64,000 nucleotides of DNA from an uncultured Bacteroidales bacterium. GTDB lineage: Bacteria > Bacteroidota > Bacteroidia > Bacteroidales > Bacteroidaceae. Made by a program: the position numbers and the translations under genes. Location: positions 8,133-72,132 of the forward strand of contig CALDKD010000095.1 of NCBI GenBank assembly GCA_937898885.1, written 5' to 3'. Shown here piece by piece: positions 25,150-34,293 of this stretch. Each line of letters starts with the position of its first letter. Within the stretch, counting starts at the first letter, position 1. The notes under the pieces were generated by a model. That model had not been told where the DNA came from. It was given only the letters and a program-made list of their open reading frames with translations, and ran no database searches.

Positions 25150-25746
25150 TTATACTTTGTGCCTTTTTTTCAATTCAGTGGCAAGTTCCTCAATTCGATG
25201 GCCCTTTGAGGTCAGAAGCACAATCAGGTGGTAAATCAGGTCAGATGCCTCGTATATGAGTCTGTCGTCTGTACCGTTTGTTGCCTCAATAACAGTCTCA
25301 ACCGCCTCCTCGCCTACTTTCTGGGCCATTCTGTTGACACCGCTCATAAACAAGGATGTAGTGTATGAGCCTTGTGGCTTCTCTTCAAAACGCTTGCTGA
25401 TGAAGTCTTGAAGATAGGAAAGAAAATTGATGTCGGCACTGTTTGCCTCTCCCCAGCAAGTGTCAGCACCAGTATGGCAGACGGGGCCTGTAGGGTTTAC
25501 CTTTATTAGGAGTGTGTCGTTGTCGCAGTCATTCATTATCTTTACCACGTTGAGGAAGTTCCCGCTCTCCTCGCCCTTGGTCCAGAGCCTTTTTTTTGTG
25601 CGGCTGTAGAATGTGACCTTGCCGAGCTCTAGTGTCTTGTTATAGGACTCTTGGTTCATAAATCCCAACATAAGAACCTTTCCTGTAACATTGTCCTGGA
25701 TAATGGCCGGAACAAGGCCGTTCATTTTCTCAAAATCAATTTCCAT
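25150..25746 (-). CDS. hisI: HisIE: phosphoribosyl-AMP cyclohydrolase / phosphoribosyl-ATP pyrophosphatase
   Basis: A 198-residue bifunctional enzyme for histidine steps 2 and 3. The N-terminal cyclohydrolase domain (to about 110) has MNDCDNDTLLIKVNP and the zinc-binding GPVCHTGADTCWG. The C-terminal pyrophosphatase domain has YTTSLFMSGVNRMAQKVGEE with acidic EAVETVIEA. It is 38 bp after hisF and 1 bp before ftsE. Confidence 0.96.
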   Translation of the reverse strand: MEIDFEKMNGLVPAIIQDNVTGKVLMLGFMNQESYNKTLELGKVTFYSRTKKRLWTKGEESGNFLNVVKIMNDCDNDTLLIKVNPTGPVCHTGADTCWGEANSADINFLSYLQDFISKRFEEKPQGSYTTSLFMSGVNRMAQKVGEEAVETVIEATNGTDDRLIYEASDLIYHLIVLLTSKGHRIEELATELKKRHKV

Positions 25747-25784
25747 ATCGTTCTATTCTGTTTTATATGGTGTGGTTAACTCCA

Positions 25785-26540
25785 TCACACTCTTACTGGA
25801 ATATTTTGATTGCAAAGATACTGCTTTAATTCCTTAATATTAATCTCTCCGAAGTGAAAAACACCAGCTGCCAGCGCCGCGTCGGCCTTGCCCTCAGTGA
25901 ATGCGTCGCGGAAATGCTCCATATTACCTGCTCCGCCGGATGCTATTACAGGTATTGGCACAAGCTCGTGAAGTGTGGCCAATGCCTCGTTGGCATATCC
26001 TTGACGCACGCCATCGTGGTCCATACTAGTGAACAGTATCTCACCAGCTCCCAGATCGGCGGCTTTCTTTGCCCATTCAAACATATCAAGGTCTGTAGCA
26101 AGACGGCCTCCGTTCAGATAGCATCTCCAACCGCAGGGAGTCATTCTGGCGTCAATGGCTACCACACATACCTGTTGGCCGAAAGCGCCGGCTATCTCTT
26201 TGATGAGTTCTGGACGGCGAATGGCGGCAGAGTTTACCGATACCTTGTCGGCTCCAGCCAGAAGCATCCGCTCGACATCCTGCACGCTGCCTATTCCTCC
26301 ACCAACGGTGAATGGTATGGAGATGCCGGCGGCTATCCTCTTTACTACTTCGGTGAATGTCTCGCGTCCCTGATGTGTGGCGGTGATGTCCAGATATACC
26401 AGCTCGTCGGCTCCCTGGTCACTGTAAAGACAACCTAACTCCACCGGGTCTCCGGCGTCGCGCAGATTGACGAAATTCACACCTTTCACGGTTCTACCGT
26501 CTTTGACGTCAAGACAGGGTATTATTCTTTTTGCAAGCAT
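25785..26540 (-). CDS. hisF: Imidazole glycerol phosphate synthase, cyclase subunit
   Basis: A 251-residue TIM barrel that pairs with HisH. IIPCLDVKDGRTVKGVNF carries the first catalytic Asp; PFTVGGGIGSVQD and ASGGAGNMEHF are phosphate-binding loops; MDHDGVRQGY is also typical. It is 11 bp after hisA in the operon. Confidence 0.97.
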   Translation of the reverse strand: MLAKRIIPCLDVKDGRTVKGVNFVNLRDAGDPVELGCLYSDQGADELVYLDITATHQGRETFTEVVKRIAAGISIPFTVGGGIGSVQDVERMLLAGADKVSVNSAAIRRPELIKEIAGAFGQQVCVVAIDARMTPCGWRCYLNGGRLATDLDMFEWAKKAADLGAGEILFTSMDHDGVRQGYANEALATLHELVPIPVIASGGAGNMEHFRDAFTEGKADAALAAGVFHFGEINIKELKQYLCNQNIPVRV

Positions 26541-26551
26541 CGTTTTCCTTC

Positions 26552-27274
26552 TTATTGTCCATTTAACTCGGCCATCTGCTCCAGCGTGATGCGACCTTCG
26601 TAAAACGCCTTGCCTACTATTGCCGAGTCAAGCCCTGCCTCGCGTAAGTCCGACAGGTCTTTAACTGATGATACACCTCCACTGGCTGTGAGACGTAATT
26701 TGGGAAACTTTGTCAACAGGCTTTTGTAGAGTTCTGTGGCTGGTCCCTGCAGAGTCCCGTCAAGGTTTATGTCAGTGCAAATCACGCGGTTTATGCCAAA
26801 GTCTGTATATCTTTCAATAAAATCTGATAAACAGATATCACTGTCCTCTTTCCAGCCCTTAACTGCTATTTTCCCGTTGCGGGCATCTGCTCCAAGTATC
26901 AGGCACTCTGCTCCGTAACGATTAATCCATCCGTGTACTAGGTCGGGACTGCTTACGGCGATGCTTCCGGCCGTAACCATTGATGCTCCTGCCTCGAAAG
27001 CTGCCTCTATGTCTGCGTCGCTCTTTATTCCTCCTCCGAAATCAACAATCAAGTCAGTCTCTTTGCAAATTTGTCTCAGAACACTTCTGTTTATAATGTG
27101 GTCACTTCCTGCTCCGTCCAAATCAACAAGATGCAGTCGCTTCAAACCATACTCTCTGAAACGTACAGCCATCTCCAGGGGATTCTCGCAATAGATTTTG
27201 CCCGTAGAATAATCACCACGGGTAAGCCTCACGCATTTTCCGCCAAGTATGTCTATTGCTGGAATTATTGTCAT
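26552..27274 (-). CDS. hisA: HisA isomerase (ProFAR isomerase)
   Basis: A 240-residue TIM-barrel isomerase of histidine biosynthesis. IIPAIDILGGKCVRLTRGDY at the start, HLVDLDGAG, DFGGGIKSD, ICTDINLDGTLQGP and ASGGVSSVKDL are diagnostic. The start is 6 bp after hisH. Confidence 0.97.
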   Translation of the reverse strand: MTIIPAIDILGGKCVRLTRGDYSTGKIYCENPLEMAVRFREYGLKRLHLVDLDGAGSDHIINRSVLRQICKETDLIVDFGGGIKSDADIEAAFEAGASMVTAGSIAVSSPDLVHGWINRYGAECLILGADARNGKIAVKGWKEDSDICLSDFIERYTDFGINRVICTDINLDGTLQGPATELYKSLLTKFPKLRLTASGGVSSVKDLSDLREAGLDSAIVGKAFYEGRITLEQMAELNGQ

Positions 27275-27280
27275 TTTAGT

Positions 27281-27871
27281 TTACAAATTTAGGAAGTTTG
27301 ATAGTATGGCCGCTCCTATTGCGCCGCTTTTCTCGGGATGAAACTGTGTGGCGTAGAAATTCTCTTTGCTCAAGGCTGCGCTGAATGGCTGTATGTAGTC
27401 TGACTGTGCGGCTGTCCATTCGCAAAGTGGAACATAGTAGCTGTGTACAAAATAAACGTAATCTGAATCGTTGATACCGTTGAATAGCCTGCTCCTGCAT
27501 TTCGATATGCTGTTCCATCCCATATGCGGAACCTTGTCAGACCACTTTTGAGGTTGGAACCTTATCACGGGAACGTTGAAAATTCCTAGACATTCTGTAT
27601 TGCCCTCCTCACTTCGGGAACAAAGCAACTGCTGCCCAAGGCATATTCCCAGTACCGGCTGGCGCAAGTTCCTGATAACGTTGTCAAGGCCACGTTGCCT
27701 GAGATATGCCATTGTTGACGCAGCCTCTCCCACGCCTGGAAAAATCACCTTGTCGGCCGACATAAGTGTCTCGTGATTGTCTGTCAGCTCGTATTCGGCT
27801 CCAAGCCTGTCCAGAGCGTGCATTACGGAACTGACATTACCTGCGTTGTATCTGACTATGGCGATTTTCAT
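27281..27871 (-). CDS. hisH: Imidazole glycerol phosphate synthase, glutaminase subunit
   Basis: A 196-residue class I glutamine amidotransferase that feeds ammonia to HisF. RYNAGNVSSVMHAL, the nucleophile Cys in VLGICLGQQLL, HSYYVP, and TQFHPEKSG with the catalytic His/Glu are present. It is the first gene of the his-ftsE-lys operon and has a consensus -7 box 29 bp upstream. Confidence 0.97.
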   Translation of the reverse strand: MKIAIVRYNAGNVSSVMHALDRLGAEYELTDNHETLMSADKVIFPGVGEAASTMAYLRQRGLDNVIRNLRQPVLGICLGQQLLCSRSEEGNTECLGIFNVPVIRFQPQKWSDKVPHMGWNSISKCRSRLFNGINDSDYVYFVHSYYVPLCEWTAAQSDYIQPFSAALSKENFYATQFHPEKSGAIGAAILSNFLNL

Positions 27872-27899
27872 TTTGTCATACTTTCCTCGTTTCTGCGCG

Positions 27900-27907
27900 C
27901 AAAATTA
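27900..27907 (-). promoter_or_regulatory. Putative -7 element for the hisH-to-lysA operon
   Basis: The minus strand reads TAATTTTG, a perfect TAnnTTTG match, about 29 bp before the hisH ATG. No leader peptide rich in His codons and no clear -33 box were seen. Confidence 0.55.
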
Positions 27908-28043
27908 TTAAAATAGGAGGTTTGTAGGTAAAAAATAACGCTAAAAGTGGCAAAATACGGTTAAAATGTTTCTGGAATGATGCTTTTGCGCCTCATTGTT
28001 GATAATTGACGGCGAACAATTATACATTTTATAAGAAAAGGAG

Positions 28044-28051
28044 TAATTTTG
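28044..28051 (+). promoter_or_regulatory. Putative -7 element for ileS
   Basis: TAATTTTG matches TAnnTTTG perfectly, 30 bp before the ileS ATG. The 209-bp divergent region from hisH otherwise holds only AT-rich sequence; no T-box structure was recognised. Confidence 0.55.
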
Positions 28052-28080
28052 CAATTTCAAAATAAAAAACGGCCGTAATT

Positions 28081-31000
28081 ATGAAACGGAAATTTGCAGA
28101 GCGTGGTCAGCTTGACCTTGCACGTCTGAATGAGGAGGTGTTGGCTGACTGGTTGAGTGAGGACTTGTTTACCCGTAGTGTCAAGGAGCGTGAGGGCTGC
28201 CCGTCGTTTGTCTTTTACGAGGGACCTCCATCTGCAAACGGAATGCCTGGCATTCACCACGTAATGGCACGTACCATCAAGGATTGTTTTTGCCGCTACA
28301 AGACGATGTGCGGGTATCAGGTCAACAGAAAGGCTGGCTGGGATACTCATGGGCTGCCCGTAGAGCTTGGTGTGGAGAAAAAACTAGGCATCACGAAAGA
28401 GGATATCGGTAAGAGGATTTCCGTTGATGACTATAATCTCAACTGCCGCACCGAGGTGATGAAATACAAGGAGCGCTGGAGCGACCTTACACGCAAGATT
28501 GGCTATTGGGTTGATCTTGACAATCCTTATATCACATACGACAACCGCTACATTGAGACATTATGGTGGCTGCTCAGACAACTATATGATAAAGGTTATC
28601 TCTATAAAGGATATACTATTCAACCATATTCACCGGCTGCCGGTACAGGACTGTCTAGTCACGAGCTGAATCAGCCTGGCTGCTACCGCGATGTCAAGGA
28701 CACTACAGTGACCGCCCAGTTCGCAATAGCAGATCCAAAACCAGAGATGACAGGTTGGGGTACTCCTTGCTTCCTTGCATGGACTACAACTCCGTGGACA
28801 CTGCCGTCAAACACGGCTTTGTGCGTTGGCAACAAGATTGATTATGTCGCGGTCCGCACATATAATCCGTATACAGCCCAGCCTGTCACCGTCGTGATGG
28901 CTGCAGAGCGTCTTTCCGCTTATTTGAATCCTGAAGGAGAGAGACTTCCTTTGGAACAGTACGTACAGGGTGATAAGATTGTGCCATATCGCATCGTGGC
29001 ACAATACAAGGGCGCTGACCTGACAGGAATGCATTATTCACAACTCTTCCCGTGGGTAAAGCCTGTCTATAAAGATGAGGAAGGGGTTATTAGAACCAGT
29101 GATGCGGGTTTCCGTGTGATTCACGGTGATTATGTCACAACAGAGGATGGCACAGGCATAGTCCATATCGCACCTACTTTCGGCGCGGACGATGCATTCG
29201 TTGCCAAGGCTGCCGGTATTCCTTCGCTTTTTATGGTCAACCGCAAGATGGAGACGCGACCTATGGTTGATTTCACAGGCAAGTATTGGATTCTCGATGA
29301 GCTTGATCCTGACTTTGTTGACAAATGCGTAAATAAAGAGCTTTATAAGGAATACGAGGGCGCATACGTCAAGAACGCATACGATCCGAGATTCAACGAG
29401 GGTGGAAAGTACGACGAGGCCGCTGCTGCCAAGGCTGAGGATCTCAACGTGAATATCTGTATCAGAATGAAGCAGGCTGGAACCGCCTTCAAGATAGAAA
29501 AGCATCTGCATAATTATCCGCATTGTTGGCGTACCGATAAACCGGTGCTCTATTATCCGCTGGACAGTTGGTTCATCAAGGCGTCGGCTGCCCGCGAGAA
29601 GATGATGGAGCTTAACAAGAGTATCAAGTGGAAGCCAGAGTCAACTGGAACAGGAAGATTTGGCAAATGGCTTGAGAATCTCAATGACTGGAACTTAAGC
29701 CGCAGCCGCTATTGGGGCACTCCGTTACCTATCTGGCGTAATGATGAGGGCGATGAGATATGTATCGGCTCGATACGTGAGCTTTACGATGAGATTGAGA
29801 AATCCGTCAAAGCCGGCGTGATGACTTCCAATCCATTCAAGGACAAAGGGTTTGTGCCAGATGTCTATACTGCTGAGAATTACGATAAGATAGACCTGCA
29901 TCGTCCTTACGTGGATGATATCATATTAGTGTCTGCAAACGGCCGTCCTATGCGACGTGAGACAGACTTGATTGACGTTTGGTTCGACAGTGGCGCTATG
30001 CCATTCGCACAGATGCACTATCCATTCGAGAATAAGGACTTGGTGGATGGCGGAAACGTGTTCCCTGCTGATTTCATTGCCGAGGGGGTTGACCAGACTC
30101 GCGGGTGGTTCTATACCTTGCATGCCATCGCCACAATGGTGCGTGGAACTGTATCGTTCAAGGCCGTTATTTCCAACGGACTTGTACTTGACAAAAATGG
30201 CAACAAGATGAGTAAGCGTCTTGGCAATGCTGTGGATCCTTTTGGTGAGATTGAGAAATTCGGCAGCGATCCGCTTCGCTGGTATATGATAACCAATGCC
30301 CAGCCTTGGGATAACCTGCGCTTCGATGAGGAGGGAGTGAGGGATGTGGTACGTAAGTTCTTTGGTACACTTCATAACACATATCGTTTCTTCGCGCAGT
30401 ATGCGAATGTAGATGGTTTTGACTTTTCTCAACCTCTTATTCCGATAGCTCAGCGCCCGGTTATGGACCGTTGGATATTGAGCGAGTTAAATACACTCAT
30501 TCTCAAAATGCGTGAGAGCCTTGACGATTACGAGCCTACCAAGGCGGGACGTCTTGTCACTGATTTTGTCAATGACTATCTTTCCAATTGGTATGTACGC
30601 CTTACGAAGGACCGCTACTGGGGGTGTGCTATGAATGAGGACAAACTGGCCGCATACCAGACTCTTTATACTTGTCTTGAGACTATATCTCTGTTGATGG
30701 CGCCTGTCGCACCGTTCTATGCCGACCGTCTGTTCCGTGATTTGAACGCGGTAACTGGTCGTATCAAGTCTGACTCTGTGCATCTGGCTTCGTTCCCAAT
30801 ATATGACGAGAGCGTTGTGGACAAGGATTTGGAGACTCGTATGGAGATGGCTCAGAAGATTACATCAATGACTCTTGCTCTTCGCAAACGTGAGGATGTC
30901 CGAATTAACGTTCGTAAACCTTTGCAGAAAATACTCGTGCCTGCTTCTAATGAACTCAGAATGTGTCTGGAGCCCGTAAAGGAGCTGATTCGCAGCGAAG

Positions 31001-31569
31001 TCAATGTCAAGGAAGTTGAGTTTGTGGAGGGTACTGCCGGAATCCTGGTCAAGAGAGTAAAGTGTAATTTCAAATTGTTGGGCAAGAAGTTTGGTCCTCT
31101 GATGAAGGGCGTTGCCGCGGCAGTGCAGGGGATGAGCCAGGAGGATGTGGCCACACTAGAGCGCGACGGCTCATTTACATTCAATATTGACGGAAAGGAG
31201 GCGGTTGTCGAGGCTTCAGAGGTAGAGATATTCAGTGAGGACATTCCAGGCTGGGTAGTGGCCAATGAAGGAACACTTACAGTGGCGCTCGACATTACGC
31301 TTACCGAGGCGTTGAAGCGCGAGGGCATTGCCCGTGAGTTGAAGAAACGAATTCAGGATGTCCGCAAGGGCACAGGATTGGAGATTACAGACCGCATCGC
31401 CGTGCGTATATCCGCCAACCAGGATACCGACGCCGCTGTGCTGGATTATGAGGATTGGATAAAGGAACAGGTTCTGGCCAACTCCTTGGAACTTGTGCCG
31501 GATATGCAGGACGGAGAGGATATATCCTTCGATGAGTACTCATTGAGGGTTTCTGTGGTAAAGCAGTAA
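28081..31569 (+). CDS. ileS: Isoleucyl-tRNA synthetase
   Basis: A 1162-residue class I aminoacyl-tRNA synthetase. FYEGPPSANGMPGIHHVMAR holds the HIGH-equivalent, GWDTHGLPVE is the IleRS hallmark, AWTTTPWTLPSNTAL lies in the editing domain, WFDSGAMPFAQ and TRGWFYTL follow, and NKMSKRLGN is the KMSKS motif. The C-terminal anticodon-binding part extends to the end. The length and the long C-terminal domain fit the eukaryote-like IleRS type found in many Bacteroidota, a type known to include naturally mupirocin-tolerant enzymes. It heads an operon with the DksA-like gene (23 bp), lspA and a lipoprotein gene. Confidence 0.97.
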   Translation: MKRKFAERGQLDLARLNEEVLADWLSEDLFTRSVKEREGCPSFVFYEGPPSANGMPGIHHVMARTIKDCFCRYKTMCGYQVNRKAGWDTHGLPVELGVEKKLGITKEDIGKRISVDDYNLNCRTEVMKYKERWSDLTRKIGYWVDLDNPYITYDNRYIETLWWLLRQLYDKGYLYKGYTIQPYSPAAGTGLSSHELNQPGCYRDVKDTTVTAQFAIADPKPEMTGWGTPCFLAWTTTPWTLPSNTALCVGNKIDYVAVRTYNPYTAQPVTVVMAAERLSAYLNPEGERLPLEQYVQGDKIVPYRIVAQYKGADLTGMHYSQLFPWVKPVYKDEEGVIRTSDAGFRVIHGDYVTTEDGTGIVHIAPTFGADDAFVAKAAGIPSLFMVNRKMETRPMVDFTGKYWILDELDPDFVDKCVNKELYKEYEGAYVKNAYDPRFNEGGKYDEAAAAKAEDLNVNICIRMKQAGTAFKIEKHLHNYPHCWRTDKPVLYYPLDSWFIKASAAREKMMELNKSIKWKPESTGTGRFGKWLENLNDWNLSRSRYWGTPLPIWRNDEGDEICIGSIRELYDEIEKSVKAGVMTSNPFKDKGFVPDVYTAENYDKIDLHRPYVDDIILVSANGRPMRRETDLIDVWFDSGAMPFAQMHYPFENKDLVDGGNVFPADFIAEGVDQTRGWFYTLHAIATMVRGTVSFKAVISNGLVLDKNGNKMSKRLGNAVDPFGEIEKFGSDPLRWYMITNAQPWDNLRFDEEGVRDVVRKFFGTLHNTYRFFAQYANVDGFDFSQPLIPIAQRPVMDRWILSELNTLILKMRESLDDYEPTKAGRLVTDFVNDYLSNWYVRLTKDRYWGCAMNEDKLAAYQTLYTCLETISLLMAPVAPFYADRLFRDLNAVTGRIKSDSVHLASFPIYDESVVDKDLETRMEMAQKITSMTLALRKREDVRINVRKPLQKILVPASNELRMCLEPVKELIRSEVNVKEVEFVEGTAGILVKRVKCNFKLLGKKFGPLMKGVAAAVQGMSQEDVATLERDGSFTFNIDGKEAVVEASEVEIFSEDIPGWVVANEGTLTVALDITLTEALKREGIARELKKRIQDVRKGTGLEITDRIAVRISANQDTDAAVLDYEDWIKEQVLANSLELVPDMQDGEDISFDEYSLRVSVVKQ

Positions 31570-31592
31570 GTATTAATCTAACTTTCAGTATT

Positions 31593-31967
31593 ATGGCTGA
31601 GAAGACCCGCTATTCTGACCAGGAACTTGACGAGTTCCGTCAGCTAATTAACGAGAAACTGGCTATTGCCCAGCGTGATTATGACGCGCTCAAGGCATCG
31701 CTGATGAACATCGACAACAACAGTACCGACGACACGTCTCCCACTTATAAGATTTTGGAGGAGGGAGCAAACACATTGTCGAAGGAAGAGACCACGCGTC
31801 TGGCACAGCGTCAGATGAAGTTCATTCAGTCGCTTCAGGCAGCGTTGGTGCGCATCGAGAACAAGACATACGGCATCTGTCGTGAGACTGGGAAGCTAAT
31901 TCCGAAGGAGAGACTTCGCGCGGTGCCGCATGCTACCTTGTGCATTGAGGCTAAGCAGAAAAAATAG
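31593..31967 (+). CDS. DksA/TraR-family protein with reduced zinc motif
   Basis: A 124-residue protein of the DksA/TraR family. The N-terminal helical hairpin carries conserved acidic residues, and the C-terminal part reads LVRIENKTYGICRETGKLIPKERLRAVPHATLC. DksA binds RNA polymerase and alters initiation at rRNA and amino-acid promoters. Only two cysteines remain in the usual four-cysteine zinc site (the CxxC partners are replaced by Thr and Ala), so zinc binding is doubtful. It sits between ileS and lspA with 23-bp and 6-bp gaps, an arrangement common in Bacteroidota. Confidence 0.88.
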   Translation: MAEKTRYSDQELDEFRQLINEKLAIAQRDYDALKASLMNIDNNSTDDTSPTYKILEEGANTLSKEETTRLAQRQMKFIQSLQAALVRIENKTYGICRETGKLIPKERLRAVPHATLCIEAKQKK

Positions 31968-31973
31968 ACTATT

Positions 31974-32642
31974 GTGGAGGACACCTCAGATTGTACTGCC
32001 GGAAGTACGGGCCGGCAAGGAACTATTGCCGCAACAATCATAGCTGCGGCCTTGGTAGTGGATCAGGTTGTAAAATATCTGGTTAAGACAGGTATGTATC
32101 TGGGAGAACAGATACACATAACAGACTGGTTCTACATTGTGTTTGTAGAGAACAACGGAATGGCTTTTGGTATGGAACTGGTAGGAAAACTCTTCCTGTC
32201 CATATTCCGTATAGTGGCAATCGGCTTTTTCATCTGGTATCTCATAAAAATTCTGAACAAGGGCTTTCCAAAGGGCTATATCGCCTGCGTCTCTTTCATA
32301 GTGGCGGGCGCTGTAGGTAATTTGCTGGACTGTATATTTTATGGTCGTGTCTTCTCGGAAAGCGGCTTCAGCGCTGACGCTGTCGCTACACTTGTACCTT
32401 TCGGACAAGGTTATGCGCCTTTCCTGTATGGCAAGGTGGTTGATATGTTTTATTTTCCGCTGTGGACCTGGCCGGATTGGGTCCCGCTATTAGGCGGAGG
32501 CATATTCTTCAGTCCTGTGTTCAATGTGGCCGACTCGTGTATCACCTGCGGTATGATAGTATTGATCCTGTTTTACGCAAGGTATTTGAATGCGGGTTTT
32601 CATTGGCCGTCAGTTGAGGATAAAAGTAAAGACGATGCGTAG
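31974..32642 (+). CDS. lspA: Lipoprotein signal peptidase (SPase II)
   Basis: A 222-residue inner-membrane aspartic peptidase that cleaves prolipoproteins. It starts at GTG, 6 bp after the DksA-like stop. Helix 1 is IAATIIAAALVVDQVVKYLV; NNGMAFGM, GAVGNLLDCIFYGRV, the first catalytic Asp in KVVDMFYFP and the second in FNVADSCIT are present. An insert of about 30 residues between GNLLD and VVDMF (VFSESGFSADAVATL...) is typical for the Bacteroidota version. Its end overlaps the DUF4296 lipoprotein gene by 8 bp. The window codes for many lipoproteins that would be its clients. Confidence 0.94.
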   Translation: MEDTSDCTAGSTGRQGTIAATIIAAALVVDQVVKYLVKTGMYLGEQIHITDWFYIVFVENNGMAFGMELVGKLFLSIFRIVAIGFFIWYLIKILNKGFPKGYIACVSFIVAGAVGNLLDCIFYGRVFSESGFSADAVATLVPFGQGYAPFLYGKVVDMFYFPLWTWPDWVPLLGGGIFFSPVFNVADSCITCGMIVLILFYARYLNAGFHWPSVEDKSKDDA

Positions 32643-33465
32643 GCATTGTATTATTCTTTTGTGTCTTGCGGCTTTCTTTGTTTCCGGATGCCGTACCCAT
32701 CGTCCAGACGGTGTGATGTCACCGCGTGCGATGGAGGATTATCTGTACGATTACCATCTTGCGAATGCCCTTTCTGACAAATTGCCATACGATGAAAGGT
32801 ACAAACGTCAGTTGTACAACAATTTCGTTCTTCAGAAACATGGTGTGACAAAAGCAATTGTTGATACATCGCTGGTATGGTACACACGAAATCCGGAAAA
32901 GCTGTACGATATTTATAAACGCCTCTCCTCTAGGATTGAGAAAGATGAGTCAGCGGCATCACTTTGGATGGCCCGCCAAGAGAAAAAGTCTTTCAGTGTT
33001 ATGTCTGGCGATAGCGTTGATGTATGGTATCTTCCACGTGTACAGATGCTTACACCCTCACGATATATGAACCCTCTGCTGTTTGAGATACCTTCAGATA
33101 CAACCTTTTACTTGTCAGACTCTCTTGTTATGACTGTGGGCGCCACTTTCTTGGGATTCCCTGAGGATTCAGTGCGTCCTTTGGCGCACATATCACTGGC
33201 TTTGTTCTATGGCGACAGCATATCTGCCGTAGATACAGTGGTTTCATCTGCGTCTTTGAGCCGACTCTGCCTGCAGTGCGATGACAGTGTGGCTTTTAAC
33301 AGTATCAAGGGCGATATCACATACCTGAATTCCAATCCAGTATCTGGACAAGCTCTGCTTCTGAATGATATATCCATTCTTCGCACACATACAAAGCGTG
33401 AGGGAGACGCTATTGTTGCAGTTGTTGACAGTGCGAATATTATGGAGTCTCTTCCTGAGGAATAA
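32635..33465 (+). CDS. DUF4296 domain lipoprotein
   Basis: A 276-residue predicted lipoprotein (MRRHCIILLCLAAFFVSGCR, lipobox cysteine about residue 19). The N-terminal third matches the DUF4296 pattern seen next to lspA in Bacteroidota: MSPRAMEDYLYDYHLANAL, RYKRQLYNNFVLQKHGVTKA, DTSLVWYTRNPEKLYDIYKRL. The rest is a beta-rich region without a known motif. ATG 32635 overlaps the lspA stop and gives the signal peptide. Function unknown. Confidence 0.85.
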   Translation: MRRHCIILLCLAAFFVSGCRTHRPDGVMSPRAMEDYLYDYHLANALSDKLPYDERYKRQLYNNFVLQKHGVTKAIVDTSLVWYTRNPEKLYDIYKRLSSRIEKDESAASLWMARQEKKSFSVMSGDSVDVWYLPRVQMLTPSRYMNPLLFEIPSDTTFYLSDSLVMTVGATFLGFPEDSVRPLAHISLALFYGDSISAVDTVVSSASLSRLCLQCDDSVAFNSIKGDITYLNSNPVSGQALLLNDISILRTHTKREGDAIVAVVDSANIMESLPEE

Positions 33466-33466
33466 T

Positions 33467-34219
33467 TTATTTCCGTCTGCGGAATTCCGAGCAGACAATT
33501 GCCGTAGCCACTCCTACGTTGAGTGACTCGGAAGTGGCTCTTCCAGATGGGTAACTCGGAATGCCGATTCTCTCGCTGACAAGCTTCTCAATCTCAGGGC
33601 TGATGCCAGACCCCTCGTTTCCCATCACAATCAGACCATATTCTTTCAACTTGCTCTGGTATATGTTCTCCCCATTCATAAAAGTTCCGTAAACCGGTGT
33701 GCCGGATGGAAGAGAGGCTATCTCATTGCTGAGATCTGAATAGTGGACTGAAACCCTTGCCACAGCGCCCATGGTTGCCTGTATGGCTTTGGGATTGTAT
33801 ATGTCCGCGGTATCACGCGAGCAGAATATGTGCTCTATTCCGAACCAGTCGGCGATGCGGACAATAGTTCCCAGATTCCCAGGGTCTTGTACACCGTCTA
33901 ATGCCAGGCATAATTGTCTGGTGGCAATTAAAATGTCTGCGTCTTGCGTCGGGATGCGGAATAATGCCAGGACTTCTTGGGGAGATTGCTGCAGGCTTGC
34001 CTTGCGTAACTCCTCGTCTGTGATGCATTGTGCGTTCCTTGCAAATTGTGAGTGATTCCGGTCAATCCAGTCTTTGGTGGCTGCCAGAAATTCACATTCA
34101 AATGTATGAGACAGCTCCTCAACAAGCTTTGGCCCCTCAGCCAGGAACATCCCGTATTCCGTGCGGAATTTCTTACGCTCTAGAGAGTGAATGAGTTTTA
34201 TCTTAGCTGCGCTGATCAT
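33467..34219 (-). CDS. TrmH/SpoU family RNA 2'-O-methyltransferase
   Basis: A 250-residue SPOUT methyltransferase. The N-terminal substrate-binding domain (KLIHSLERKKFRTEYGMFLAEGPKLVEE) is followed by the knotted SAM-binding domain with LALDGVQDPGNLGTIVRIADW (motif 1), IVMGNEGSGISPEI (motif 2) and IPSYPSGRATSESLNVGVATAI (motif 3). The target nucleotide, rRNA or tRNA, cannot be named. The ATG at 34219 gives the family N-terminus; an upstream in-frame start exists but would cross the divergent promoter. It is convergent with the DUF4296 gene with 1 bp between stops. Confidence 0.92.
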   Translation of the reverse strand: MISAAKIKLIHSLERKKFRTEYGMFLAEGPKLVEELSHTFECEFLAATKDWIDRNHSQFARNAQCITDEELRKASLQQSPQEVLALFRIPTQDADILIATRQLCLALDGVQDPGNLGTIVRIADWFGIEHIFCSRDTADIYNPKAIQATMGAVARVSVHYSDLSNEIASLPSGTPVYGTFMNGENIYQSKLKEYGLIVMGNEGSGISPEIEKLVSERIGIPSYPSGRATSESLNVGVATAIVCSEFRRRK

Positions 34220-34253
34220 ATACTGCTGGTTTTCGAGCGCGAAGTTAATAAAA

Positions 34254-34285
34254 TTTGGAACAGCTTGTTTTATTTCATAATTTCG
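34254..34285 (+). promoter_or_regulatory. Putative promoter of the TamL-like gene
   Basis: TTTG at 34254-34257 and TAATTTCG at 34278-34285 (one mismatch to TAnnTTTG) are separated by 20 bp, close to the Bacteroidota -33/-7 layout, and lie 16 bp before ATG 34301. Confidence 0.45.
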
Positions 34286-34293
34286 CAAAATTA
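34286..34293 (-). promoter_or_regulatory. Putative -7 element for the SpoU methyltransferase gene
   Basis: The minus strand reads TAATTTTG (perfect TAnnTTTG) directly next to the plus-strand -7 box of the divergent gene, so the two promoters would be back to back and could exclude one another. Confidence 0.45.

Noticed and set aside
25854..26438. 194-codon plus-strand frame inside hisF
   Set aside because: Shadow of hisF on the other strand; no motif and no operon context.
27872..28080. Possible T-box or other riboswitch before ileS
   Set aside because: No stem I/specifier loop or antiterminator pairing was recognised, and the predicted leader is only about 25 nt.
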